A stretch of 64,000 nt of DNA from assembly GCA_963822955.1 (NCBI GenBank), contig CAWGJS010000008.1, forward strand, positions 186,001-250,000, in the 5' to 3' direction. Position 1 is the first letter of the stretch. Each line of letters begins with the position of its first letter. This stretch comes from JAJYUU01 sp963822955 (GTDB taxonomy: Bacteria; Actinomycetota; Actinomycetes; Streptosporangiales; Streptosporangiaceae). A program made the position numbers and the translations under genes. The notes beneath the pieces are model-generated. The model ran no database searches and was not told the origin of the DNA. It saw only the letters and a list, made by a program, of their open reading frames with translations. Below, piece by piece: positions 8,165-16,839 of the stretch.

Positions 8165-9847
8165 CTAGACATGGCTGCCCTTGGGTCGTTGGCGGGGGTC
8201 GGCGCCCGCAGGGCCACCGGCGCTTCCGGCTCCGGGCACTCGGTGGCGTCCGGCAGCAGCCGCCGAGCTCAGGCCGACTTCGTGCAACGCCGCCCGCAGA
8301 TGCCACCACCACAGCACAGCGGCAAAGACCGTCGCGGCGGCGCTGCCCGCGACCGCCCCGATGGCGCCATATCTGGCAGCCCCGATAAGCGCAAGGGCGA
8401 CGAATGTGCCTGACTGAATGAGCTGGGCGCGGACATTCCGCTGGGCCGAGCCCAGCGCGCGCAGGCCGGCCGATGCGCCATCGACGAAGCACTGCGCCAT
8501 GATCGCGATGGTCAACGGCACCACCAGCGGATATGTCTGCCGCCACAGCGACCGCAGGACCAGGTCGCCGAGTCCTCGCGGTAGCAGCACGAGGATGGCC
8601 GCGCTCCAGCACAGCGCCGCCACGGCGACCCCGCAGCTTAGCAGCAGGCAGTACAGCCGGAGGTGCCGCGGTGAGTTGCGCAGCGCCCGGGCGGCCTCCG
8701 GAACGGTGACAAGCGAGATGCCCATCAGGACAACCAGGAACGGCCCCATGAGGAGGTTCGCGGCCTGAACGTAGCCGACGGCAGCCAGGCCGGCCAGCGC
8801 GCCCAGGCCGTAGGCGCGAAGCTGGGACGAGCCACTGTTGGTGGCGTTCACGGTCAGGTAGCGGAACGCCAGATCGCGATGCTGCGAGACCCATCTCCAG
8901 GCATCGGAAAGCCTCGGGATAACCCGTGCCTGCAGCGGCCCGACCACTGATGCCACGGTCGCGGCCGACCCCCACACCAGAATGAACCAGAACACGTTCT
9001 CGTTGTGCGTGAAACGCAGGCAGATCAGGCCAGGCACCATGACCACGGCCCAGATCGTGTCGTTGAGGAACGCCTGGCCGCCACGGCCCAGCGCGAAGAA
9101 CGCGTACCGCCAGCTGTCCTGCAGCATCAGCCCAGGCATCGTCAGTCCGATCGCCAGGAACGCCACCCTTGAGGTGCCATGCAGGAGCGCCGCCGCGCCC
9201 AGCATGCCGAGGCCAGCGACCAGTCCGACGGCCAGAGCGGTCCCGGTGCAACTGGTCACGGCCCGCCGCCAGGCGGAGACTTCGACACCGCTGAACCTGA
9301 CCAGCAACGGATCGGTAGCCAGGCCGCGGGAGGCATTGAGGACGAACGAGTACGTCACGTAAGCGAGGCTGAACGCACCGAACTGCGTTGGCCCCAGCGA
9401 ATGAGCCACATACAGGCTGACGGCGAAATTGGTAAGGCTCGACACTGCCTGGTCGGCCAGGCCCCAGCCCAGGCGGCGCTTGATCCCAGCAAATCGGCCG
9501 ACGCCCCTCGTCCGCGGCTCGGTCGGCTCACGCAAGCCGATGGGCTGCATCCCATGGTCGGGGTTATCGAAGCCGAGCGCAGCCCAGCCCTTCGCCAGGT
9601 CGAGCTCGACGGTGTCCGACGCGGTATTCCATCGCGATGGGTACGCCGGCCACCAGGCCTCGGTATCTTCTCCCGGTGCAGGTTCATCAGTGACCTGCGG
9701 CGGGGGCGCGTCGCCGTTCGTCGCGTCCTTCGTTGCCGGCTGAGGAAGCTGCCATCCGTCGGCCGACGAGAATCGGGCCTCGTCGCCATCGGTGCGCTGG
9801 GCCGCCTGAGATGCCAGTTGCTCCTCGCGCGGGCGATGTTCGGTCAT
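8165..9847 (-). CDS. Wzx-like polysaccharide flippase (MOP/MATE superfamily)
   Basis: 560 residues. About 120 N-terminal residues are hydrophilic, Pro/Glu-rich and cytoplasmic-looking. The next ~400 hold about 12 membrane segments starting near GWGLADQAVSSLTNFAVSL, the layout of oligosaccharide-lipid translocases. The C-terminal ~35 residues are again polar (Ala/Gly/Pro-rich). It should flip the lipid-linked repeat unit to the outer face before chain-length control by the Wzz-like protein. The long N-terminal extension is unusual for Wzx and could be a regulatory or interaction tail. Confidence 0.8.
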   Translation of the reverse strand: MTEHRPREEQLASQAAQRTDGDEARFSSADGWQLPQPATKDATNGDAPPPQVTDEPAPGEDTEAWWPAYPSRWNTASDTVELDLAKGWAALGFDNPDHGMQPIGLREPTEPRTRGVGRFAGIKRRLGWGLADQAVSSLTNFAVSLYVAHSLGPTQFGAFSLAYVTYSFVLNASRGLATDPLLVRFSGVEVSAWRRAVTSCTGTALAVGLVAGLGMLGAAALLHGTSRVAFLAIGLTMPGLMLQDSWRYAFFALGRGGQAFLNDTIWAVVMVPGLICLRFTHNENVFWFILVWGSAATVASVVGPLQARVIPRLSDAWRWVSQHRDLAFRYLTVNATNSGSSQLRAYGLGALAGLAAVGYVQAANLLMGPFLVVLMGISLVTVPEAARALRNSPRHLRLYCLLLSCGVAVAALCWSAAILVLLPRGLGDLVLRSLWRQTYPLVVPLTIAIMAQCFVDGASAGLRALGSAQRNVRAQLIQSGTFVALALIGAARYGAIGAVAGSAAATVFAAVLWWWHLRAALHEVGLSSAAAAGRHRVPGAGSAGGPAGADPRQRPKGSHV

Positions 9848-10050
9848 CCGGGCGCGCCTCGCCTGATCGCGGCGCTCATCGGTGCTCCCGCGAGGTACCC
9901 GGCCCGACTCCGCCAGGTAGATCTGCGGACACTGATTCTCCTAAGCTCCTTGGCGACAAGATCTCCCGGTGCATCCGGAATGTCGGCGGCGGCCCCAACT
10001 CTCGCAGTCCACAAGACGCAGGGCGCCCCCGTTCTGATACACCAGTGCCC

Positions 10051-10716
10051 CTATCGGCTCAGTTCCGGGGTACCTACTACCAGCTTCGTGCAGGTGAAGG
10101 CCTCGGCGTAGGGGGCGCGACATTCCATCCCTCGAAGCCGGGCCAAGCCCAGGAAGACCTCATCGTCCCACCAGTGCCGGCCCTGCTGCGAAGGGAAGCA
10201 CTTGTGCAGTAGCTCTATCTTGCGCTGCGCGACGTCGGCGGACATCGGGATGTAGACGGACGGCCGGGCGATGTCACCGTCCCATTTCGGGATCTCGTAG
10301 CTGAGGCAGAGGTGATCGCGGAACACCGTCGGGATGATCTCGCCGATCGTGCGGTGATCCTGGTGTGCGTCCGCTGCCGAGGGCGCCAGGATTAGGTCTG
10401 GCGAGCACGACTGCCGCACCGATTCAAGGGCGTCCTTCACCGCCTCGAAGGCCGACGGGAGCCGCCCTTCGGGCAGGTCAAGCAGGTCGATAGTGAGGTT
10501 TGCACCGGCGGAGAAGGCATGGGCAGCGGTACGGGCCTCAAGCTGACGGGGCGCCGATCCGGTCAGCACTACGTAGCGAAGCTGCAGATCCTGATGGCTC
10601 GCAGCGAGGCTGAGCAGTGTCCCGCCACTGCCTATCTCAATGTCGTCTGGATGCGCCCCGACTGCCAGGACGGACAGCTTCTCGGTCGGCGCTGACGGCA
10701 GTTGCAGCGGCAGCAT
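10051..10716 (-). CDS. PIG-L/LmbE-family deacetylase
   Basis: 221 residues, ATG with AGGTGA eight bases upstream. The zinc site of the family is visible as GAHPDDIEIG near residue 20, with the later histidine in ADAHQDHRTIGE near residue 113. PIG-L enzymes remove N-acetyl groups from GlcNAc-type sugars, as in mycothiol (MshB) or antibiotic biosynthesis. Here it lies seven bases after a sugar nucleotidyltransferase, so it most likely deacetylates an amino sugar of the glycan pathway. A 200-base gap separates it from the flippase, so a separate promoter for the downstream genes is possible. Confidence 0.85.
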   Translation of the reverse strand: MLPLQLPSAPTEKLSVLAVGAHPDDIEIGSGGTLLSLAASHQDLQLRYVVLTGSAPRQLEARTAAHAFSAGANLTIDLLDLPEGRLPSAFEAVKDALESVRQSCSPDLILAPSAADAHQDHRTIGEIIPTVFRDHLCLSYEIPKWDGDIARPSVYIPMSADVAQRKIELLHKCFPSQQGRHWWDDEVFLGLARLRGMECRAPYAEAFTCTKLVVGTPELSR

Positions 10717-10723
10717 CGGGAAA

Positions 10724-11542
10724 TCACCTGGCCAGCTGCGGGGCTGACGTCTCGGCGCCTGACCTCTCCGGGTCCCATATCATCCACGGGCAGTTCCCGC
10801 TGTTGTACATCTCCTCGAGTAGCGCACGCTCTTTCACTGTGTCGGCGGGGGACCAGTAGCCCTTGTAGGGGTAGGCGAGCACCCGGTGCTGCGTCACGAG
10901 GCGTCCGAGCGCATCTTCGACCAGGTCCTCGCCTTCATTCAGGTGATCGAAAATCTCCTGGCGAAGCAGGAAGTAGCCGCCGTTCTCCCACTGGCGCAGT
11001 TCCCGCATCGGGGTCACCTGGGTAATCAGGCCGTCATCGCCGATGTCAACAACATGGTGGGACGACTGCAGCGGCACGGCGAGCAGGCTGGCCACGGCGC
11101 CGCTGGCCGTGAAGCTGCTGATCATGTCGGGCAGCGGGGCGTTCGTCAGGACGTCCGCATAGTTCGCCATAAATATTGGCTCGTCCTGGACGAACCGCCG
11201 GACCCGCCGCAGCCGCTCGCCGATCGGGGAATGCAGACCAGTGTCAACGAACGTGATGCGCCAGTCCGAGATATCAGCGCTGAACAGCTTGACTTCGCGC
11301 GCGCCGTTCTCCAGGACGAAGTCATTGGATCTGGTCTCGTCATAAGTCAGGAAGAAGTCCTTGACGTAGGACGCTCCGTACCCCAGGCAGAGCACGAACT
11401 CCGTGTGACCGAAATGAGCGTAGTAGCGCATGACGTGCCAGAGCAGCGGCCGTTCGCCAATCAGGGCCATCGGCTTGGGGCCACTGCTAACCCCATCGCG
11501 CATGCGCATTCCAAGGCCGCCGCAGAACAGTACGACTTTCAC
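10724..11542 (-). CDS. Sugar-1-phosphate nucleotidyltransferase (RfbF-like, glucose-1-phosphate cytidylyltransferase family)
   Basis: 272 residues from GTG 14 bases after the upstream stop. The N-terminus KVVLFCGGLGMRMRDGVSSG followed by PKPMALIG is the nucleotide-binding signature of this superfamily. WHVMRYYAHFGHTEFVLCLGY and the C-terminal YWSPADTVKERALLEEMY are typical of the RfbF branch, which couples CTP to glucose-1-phosphate at the entry to CDP-deoxysugars. With the C-methyltransferases next to it, a branched deoxysugar is plausible. No 4,6-dehydratase is in the window, so the pathway is incomplete here. Confidence 0.75.
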   Translation of the reverse strand: MKVVLFCGGLGMRMRDGVSSGPKPMALIGERPLLWHVMRYYAHFGHTEFVLCLGYGASYVKDFFLTYDETRSNDFVLENGAREVKLFSADISDWRITFVDTGLHSPIGERLRRVRRFVQDEPIFMANYADVLTNAPLPDMISSFTASGAVASLLAVPLQSSHHVVDIGDDGLITQVTPMRELRQWENGGYFLLRQEIFDHLNEGEDLVEDALGRLVTQHRVLAYPYKGYWSPADTVKERALLEEMYNSGNCPWMIWDPERSGAETSAPQLAR

Positions 11543-11555
11543 GGCATGTCCCCAT

Positions 11556-12788
11556 TCAGACAATCTCGAGCGCTGGGATCGGGAATACCAGCTGGCCGCC
11601 CCACGACCGGATGTACTCCAGCTGCCTGCTGATCTCGTCCCGGAGGTTCCACGGCAGGACGAGAACGTAGTCGGGCTTGGTCTCGGCAAGCCGCTCAGGC
11701 GCGTAAATCGGGATACGCGTACCGGGCAGGTACCGACCTTGCTTTACCGGATTCCTGTCGACCGTGTAGGCGAGCAGATCGGTCCGGACGCCGCAGTGAT
11801 TCAGCAGCGTATTGCCCTTGCCGGGCGCGCCGTAGCCGGCAACGGACTTGCCCCGCTCGGCGGCACCGAAGAGGAAGCTAGCCAGGTCGCTCTTAATCTT
11901 CAGGACTTCCCGCTGGAAGCCGTCGTGGCCCGCCACGCTGTGCAGGCCGGCTGCGTCCTCGGCATCTAGAACAGCCTTGACCCTGCTGCTTGGCTCTCCC
12001 GCCGCCTGCTGCGGTTGTGCGTGGACACGGAGCGAGCCGCCATGCGTGCCGAGCTCTTCGACATCCACGACCTGGAGGCCCGCCGTGGCGAGCGCGCGGG
12101 ACGACGTCAGCAGGGAAAGATATGAGAAATGCTCGTGGTAGATCGTGTCGTACTGCCGTCTCTCGATCAGGCGCAAAAGGTGCGGGAACTCCAATGTGAC
12201 CAGGCCTGAGTCGCTGACGAGCGCACGCAGGCCTGCAGCGAATCCCCGGATATCCGGGACATGGGCGAAGACATTGTTAGCGACGACTAGGTCCGCCTGC
12301 CCGAATTGATCGGCAAGCTCTCGTCCGGTCGCGGCTCCGAGGAACTTCACCTCGGTCCTGATGCCACGGGAGCGGGCGGCCTCGGCGACGTTTGCAGCTG
12401 GCTCTACGCCAAGGACGCCAATACCCTCGGCGACAAAGTGCTGCAGGAGATATCCGTCGTTGCTGGCAACTTCGGTAACCAGGCTGTCCGGAGTGAGGTG
12501 GAGCCGTTCGATCATCGCGCGGGCATAGCCCTTTGCATGCAGAACCCAGGAATCAGAATAAGATGAGAAATACGCGTAATGCGAAAAGATTTCCTCGCCC
12601 GTCACATAAGCCGGCAACTGCACGAGCAGGCAGGAATCACATAGCAGCACATGCAGCGGATAGAAAATCTCGGGCGCGTCAAGTGCTTCCGCGGGCACGT
12701 AACTCTCACATAGCGGTGACATGCCCAGATCTACAAAGGTCCGGGTGAGAATCGCACCGCACAGCCTGCACAGACGAGCCTGCGACAT
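11556..12788 (-). CDS. Sugar C-methyltransferase (TylCIII/TcaB9-type)
   Basis: 410 residues from ATG behind AGGGG (an upstream GTG at 12794 is less likely). Three parts are visible. The N-terminal zinc domain has CRLCG and a second CDSC pair. The central SAM-binding domain has EVASNDGYLLQHF. The C-terminal domain has GTHGGSLRVH and GYGAPGKGNTLLNHC. This is the order in NDP-4-keto-6-deoxyhexose C-3 methyltransferases. All key motifs look intact. It starts the minus-strand operon running to the PIG-L gene and is divergent from a related but degenerate protein at 13045. Confidence 0.8.
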   Translation of the reverse strand: MSQARLCRLCGAILTRTFVDLGMSPLCESYVPAEALDAPEIFYPLHVLLCDSCLLVQLPAYVTGEEIFSHYAYFSSYSDSWVLHAKGYARAMIERLHLTPDSLVTEVASNDGYLLQHFVAEGIGVLGVEPAANVAEAARSRGIRTEVKFLGAATGRELADQFGQADLVVANNVFAHVPDIRGFAAGLRALVSDSGLVTLEFPHLLRLIERRQYDTIYHEHFSYLSLLTSSRALATAGLQVVDVEELGTHGGSLRVHAQPQQAAGEPSSRVKAVLDAEDAAGLHSVAGHDGFQREVLKIKSDLASFLFGAAERGKSVAGYGAPGKGNTLLNHCGVRTDLLAYTVDRNPVKQGRYLPGTRIPIYAPERLAETKPDYVLVLPWNLRDEISRQLEYIRSWGGQLVFPIPALEIV

Positions 12789-13044
12789 CCACACCCCTAG
12801 ATTCCTCGCTGAACCCGGTACGCTACACCAAAAGCGTGTTTAGCTGGGGCGATTCCCAGAATCACCGCACTGTGAAACATACGTGCCGCGAATGCGGACC
12901 ACCGCGCGCGACGCGGGCCAGGGCCGCCGCACGTAGCGCGAATTCACACCTGTTCGGCACGAGGTGCTGTGCGCCGCCGCCATCCGCTACGCTGCGCTCG
13001 CCGGGTGGCACTTACCCCCTGGCCGCACGTAAGGGAGATCGCTT

Positions 13045-14169
13045 GTGGCCGAGATGGTCTGCCGGGCATGCCGGCGGCGAGCCGGGGACCTGGTGCTTGA
13101 TCTTGGTGAGCAGCCGGCGAGTGACTTCTTCCCCCGGTGCGATGACCCCGGTCCCGACCCGATGTACCCGCTGCAGATGTGGCTGTGCTCATCGTGCGGC
13201 CTCGCGCAGCTCGTGGCCGACCCCACAGTGCCCGACGAGCCCAGAGGTGCCGAACCTGCCGCGCTGGTCAGCCAGGCCGCGGATGCCGTCAGCCTGGTCG
13301 CAGCGGCCGGCCTGCTTCCGGCCGGTGCCCAGGTCGCCGAGTACGGCAGTCCGCACAGCGGATCTTGGCTCGGGCATCTGGCGGCACATGGACTGTCGGC
13401 GGCACTCGACGGCGCGCCGGCCCATGTGGTGCTGGATTGCTTCGGACTGATGCACAGCGCCGACCAGGCGGCGGCGCTGGCGGGACGGGTAGCGCGGGTT
13501 GCTGCCGGAGGCGTGCTGCTGCTGCAGTACCACTCGCTGGCCACCATTGTCCGGCGCGAGCAGTGGAACGCGCTCCGGCACGGCCATTACGCGTACTACT
13601 CGACGGCCGCGCTCGTCAACATGCTGGCTGACCATGGCTTCAGGCCGCAGCTGGCCTGGCGATTCCCGCTGTACGGCGGGACAGTGCTGCTGGCCGCGAG
13701 GAGCGCCGACCTCGGGCAAGCCGACGCCCAAGCGGTTCAGGCAGTGCTCGCTGACGAAGCTAGCGCCGGGGTTCGCGACCCGGATGCCATTCGCACCCTG
13801 CAGCACAGCGTCCAGGCGCGTGCCGCGGCGCTGCATGACTGGCTCGCCGCGGAGCGCTCGGCCGGCAGGCGGGTTCTCGGGTACGGCGCCGCCTCCCGCG
13901 CAGTATCGCTGCTGCGGCAAGCACGAGTTGATGACTCCCTGTTGCCGGCGGTCGTGGACGCCTCGGCCGCCAAGCACGGACTGCGAATGCCCGGCACCGG
14001 CATCCCGATCGTCAGTCCGGCTGAGCTTGCCGCTCGCCAGCCCGACTCGGTCTTGCTGATGCTCTCGGACCTGCGCGCAGAGGTACGGCTGGCCTTCCCC
14101 GGAGTTGAGAAATCCGGCGGCCGATGGGTGGACGCTGAGGCGATCGGCACTGCCATTGCTAGCAGCTAG
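13045..14169 (+). CDS. Degenerate paralogue of the sugar C-methyltransferase family
   Basis: 374 residues from GTG behind GGGAG. It keeps the N-terminal zinc domain (CRAC and CSSCGLAQL), the central LDCFGLMHSADQAAALAG region and a C-terminal GYGAASRAVSLLRQA domain, so it is clearly related to the gene at 11556. The SAM-binding loop, normally E-x-G-S-N-D-G, reads EYGSPHSGSWLG. The N-D pair is lost and the protein is shorter overall. It may bind another ligand, act as a partner subunit, or have lost methyl transfer. It is transcribed away from the rest of the glycan operon and ends convergent with the sigma factor gene. Confidence 0.65.
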   Translation: MAEMVCRACRRRAGDLVLDLGEQPASDFFPRCDDPGPDPMYPLQMWLCSSCGLAQLVADPTVPDEPRGAEPAALVSQAADAVSLVAAAGLLPAGAQVAEYGSPHSGSWLGHLAAHGLSAALDGAPAHVVLDCFGLMHSADQAAALAGRVARVAAGGVLLLQYHSLATIVRREQWNALRHGHYAYYSTAALVNMLADHGFRPQLAWRFPLYGGTVLLAARSADLGQADAQAVQAVLADEASAGVRDPDAIRTLQHSVQARAAALHDWLAAERSAGRRVLGYGAASRAVSLLRQARVDDSLLPAVVDASAAKHGLRMPGTGIPIVSPAELAARQPDSVLLMLSDLRAEVRLAFPGVEKSGGRWVDAEAIGTAIASS

Positions 14170-14185
14170 CCGGCATCTCCGCAGC

Positions 14186-14926
14186 TCAGGTCGTGTCGAG
14201 CAGCACCCGCAGCCGTTCCATACAGCGACCGCGGGTCGGTCCGATGCTGCCGACCGGTAGCCCCAGCTGGTCCGAGATCTCCGCATATGAAGCGGGCGGA
14301 TCAGCCATCAGCAGCTCGAGCATGCGCTGCCACCGCGACGGCAGCAGCGACATGGCGTCTCGGACTGCGACCGCGCGCTCCGCGGCCAGCAGGCCCTCGT
14401 CCGCCTCCGGGGCATGCACGAGCGCGTCGCTCAGCGCGCTGTGGTCCTGAACGAGCAGAATCCTCTTGCGGCCCGCGACACAGCGCAGGCACTCGTGCCG
14501 TGCGGTTGTCGCGATCCACGAGCCCACCCTGGCGGGATACTCCAGGCGATCGATATGTTCGAGCAGCCGCAGCCACGTCGCCTGGAAGACGTCAGAAGCA
14601 TCGCTTTCCGGCAGCCTGAAGTCGCGGGTTATCGACCAGATAAGCCTTCCGAACTGATCAACCAGCCGTTCCCACGCCCACTTGTCGCCCTCGGCCGCGC
14701 GGCGCACCAGCGCCGCGACATCGACCGGGCCGCCGGCATCAAGGAGGCCTCCCGCATCGACAGGATCGGCGACATCGACACTCACAGCCACACCGGCAGC
14801 GCTGCCGCTTCCCAGGTAGGTAGCTGGGTCCGCAGCCTCATACCTAGCCAACGTCAGCCGCCAGGGCCACCAGGCGCGAACAGCCTTGGCTGGCGCGCCC
14901 GTGATGCGCGGAGAACAACACAACAA
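14186..14926 (-). CDS. ECF-type RNA polymerase sigma factor
   Basis: Up to 246 residues. Region 2 starts near GDKWAWERLVDQFGRLIWSI and includes SDASDVFQATWLRLLEHID, the core-binding and -10 recognition helix. Region 4 is LLPSRWQRMLELLMADPP followed by the helix-turn-helix SYAEISDQLGLPVGSIGPTRGR. The first ~65 residues are not typical and the codon at 14926 is TTG. Internal GTG codons at 14791 or 14785 would give a usual ~200-residue factor, but neither has a clear ribosome site. No anti-sigma gene is adjacent. It is a candidate for recognising the two-part motif upstream of wzz and the carrier genes. Confidence 0.75.
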   Translation of the reverse strand: MLCCSPRITGAPAKAVRAWWPWRLTLARYEAADPATYLGSGSAAGVAVSVDVADPVDAGGLLDAGGPVDVAALVRRAAEGDKWAWERLVDQFGRLIWSITRDFRLPESDASDVFQATWLRLLEHIDRLEYPARVGSWIATTARHECLRCVAGRKRILLVQDHSALSDALVHAPEADEGLLAAERAVAVRDAMSLLPSRWQRMLELLMADPPASYAEISDQLGLPVGSIGPTRGRCMERLRVLLDTT

Positions 14927-15561
14927 CGGCGTCCGTGCCTGGACGGACAGCGACGACGCGGCCAGTCACTCCAGCCCCCCTTGTTATCGAAACTCCACAA
15001 TGATGCCGTTAGGCCGCACGGCGGCGCCGGCACTCCACGAGACGCACAAGTGACGCCTGAGCACACAACAAAGACGCCTACCGCGGCGAGGAGGTTGACC
15101 AGTGCACCCCGGGAGATTCATGATTCAGGCGCGCAGCCCCGCGGGCACCCTGGCAATCTAGCGCCGTCGTCGCCCGACCGGGCAACGAATAGGGACACGC
15201 GCCACCCCCGCCGGCACGTCCGCACGCCCAGTGCACGCAACGACTAATGGGCCACGTTCGGCCGGAATTTCGGTATCAGGACTACCCGCTTGCTGCTCCC
15301 ATACACCGAGGTTCCGCTACGAGTCGGCAGTAGCGGCATCTGCGTCATGGAAGGCGGACGTCGGCGGGTCGCTGGCGGCTGCGGGCATACATGACTCGGC
15401 GCCGTGTACGGCCATCCCGCCGGCAAGCACACAGGTGGTGGAATGACGGCGACCTGGGAACGAAGCCAGCAAAGCTTCCTCGATGCCGGTTCAGAGCGTG
15501 AGGTGCATATGGTCGTCACTGCGCACAAGCGAGTCGGTGGCGTCTGGTCTGGTGACGGGTC
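14927..15561. other. 635-base region without a gene, upstream of the sigma factor and the CapK-like gene
   Basis: No convincing coding frame on either strand. It holds AACAAAGACGCCTACCGC at 15067-15084, an 18-base sequence repeated exactly at 19787-19804. On the plus strand GGTATCAGG at 15272-15280 is followed about 18 bases later by CCCATAC, a weaker form of the two-part motif, placed to serve the gene at 15562. Confidence 0.5.
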
Positions 15562-16773
15562 ATGAGCGGAGCCAGGGAAGCGCTGCTCGGCCCCAGCTAC
15601 TTCTACCACCGCAGCTTGATTGAGAAGTCCAAGCGCTGGTCGCCCGCCGAGATCCGCGAGTATCAGGACACCCGGTTCCAGCGACTGATCCGCAGATACG
15701 GCGATGGGATCACCCAGAAGGAGGACTACGACCGGGACCCGGGCAGATACTCCCGCTGGAACCTGCCGCTGGTCACCCACACCGTACGTACTGGCGGGAC
15801 ATCAGGTCAACCGCTCCGCTTCACGGCCGACACGCTTGCGCGCCGGCAGAAAGAGCGCGCTTACCTCTTTGACATCTGGTCCCAGGTCGGGTACTCGCCC
15901 TACGACCTCAGAGTTCGTTACGCGGGCGATATCCGCGGCGGGATGCTCCGCTACAGCCGCCTTGAGAACGTATGGATCGTCTCCCCTGGAGCGACGGTCG
16001 AGCAGGAGCTTGGCACGTTGCGGCAGTGGCTGGGCACGCTACCGCCCTTCTTCCTGCACGTGTATCCGAGTTCCCTCTACACGTTCATCGACCTGGTAGG
16101 CGAAGACCTTTTCCGCGTTCTCCCGATCCGGGGCGTCATCGCGGCCTCGGAGATGTACCCCGCGGGCGAGCAGCTGCGGTTCGAGCAGGAGTTCGGCATC
16201 AAGATCGCCCACTGGTACGGTCACAGCGAGTACGCGGTGCTGGCATATTGCTGCCGGCAGTGCCGCGGCTTCCACTTCTACCCGACGTATGGCTACGCGG
16301 AGCTACTCTCCTCCGAGATCGAGGGATGCCGCCGCATTGTCGGGTCGTCCTTCAACCGGATGGGTACACAGTTCGTCCGGTATGACACCGGCGACCTAGC
16401 GGTCGATCCGGATGGGATCTGTGCCGCCGACAACTTCGCCCGCGCTAGCACGATCGTCGGGCGGTCACAGGAGACCTTCGTCGACAACTCCGGACGAAGA
16501 AGGTCGCTCTTCGGCTATGCCTTCGGGGACCTTGACCACGACGCGTTCTACGACCAGATCCGGGACATCCAGTTCGTCCAGGATCGAGCGGGCTGGCTGC
16601 TGGTACGGATAGTCACCAACCCCGGAGCAGACAGGGACCAGATCCAGAAGACCTTCGAGCGGCGTTTCACCATGGCCAGTCTCGAGTTCGAGTATGTCTC
16701 GGCCATCGAACGAAGCCCGAGCGGCAAGCGAAAGTACTTCGTGGACCGCCTGCGTGTGGATGCGACCGGGTAG
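15562..16773 (+). CDS. CapK/PaaK-like AMP-forming ligase family protein
   Basis: 403 residues, ATG start with only a weak ribosome site. The P-loop-like TVRTGGTSGQPLRF near residue 75 is the adenylate-forming signature of phenylacetate-CoA ligase and CapK proteins. Later motifs are HWYGHSEYAVLAYC and RYDTGDLAVDPDG, and a C-terminal SGKRKYFVD carries a Lys in the place of the catalytic A10 lysine. A Cys cluster (CCRQCRG) interrupts the middle. Such proteins activate aryl or other carboxylates or modify surface polymers. Between a glycan locus and a carrier-protein locus, it could serve either. Confidence 0.7.
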   Translation: MSGAREALLGPSYFYHRSLIEKSKRWSPAEIREYQDTRFQRLIRRYGDGITQKEDYDRDPGRYSRWNLPLVTHTVRTGGTSGQPLRFTADTLARRQKERAYLFDIWSQVGYSPYDLRVRYAGDIRGGMLRYSRLENVWIVSPGATVEQELGTLRQWLGTLPPFFLHVYPSSLYTFIDLVGEDLFRVLPIRGVIAASEMYPAGEQLRFEQEFGIKIAHWYGHSEYAVLAYCCRQCRGFHFYPTYGYAELLSSEIEGCRRIVGSSFNRMGTQFVRYDTGDLAVDPDGICAADNFARASTIVGRSQETFVDNSGRRRSLFGYAFGDLDHDAFYDQIRDIQFVQDRAGWLLVRIVTNPGADRDQIQKTFERRFTMASLEFEYVSAIERSPSGKRKYFVDRLRVDATG

Positions 16774-16839
16774 CAGTAATCCCCGTTCCTAGCAGGTTAC
16801 GCATCGATCATGATCGCGTCACGGCATGCTGCGCCGCGG

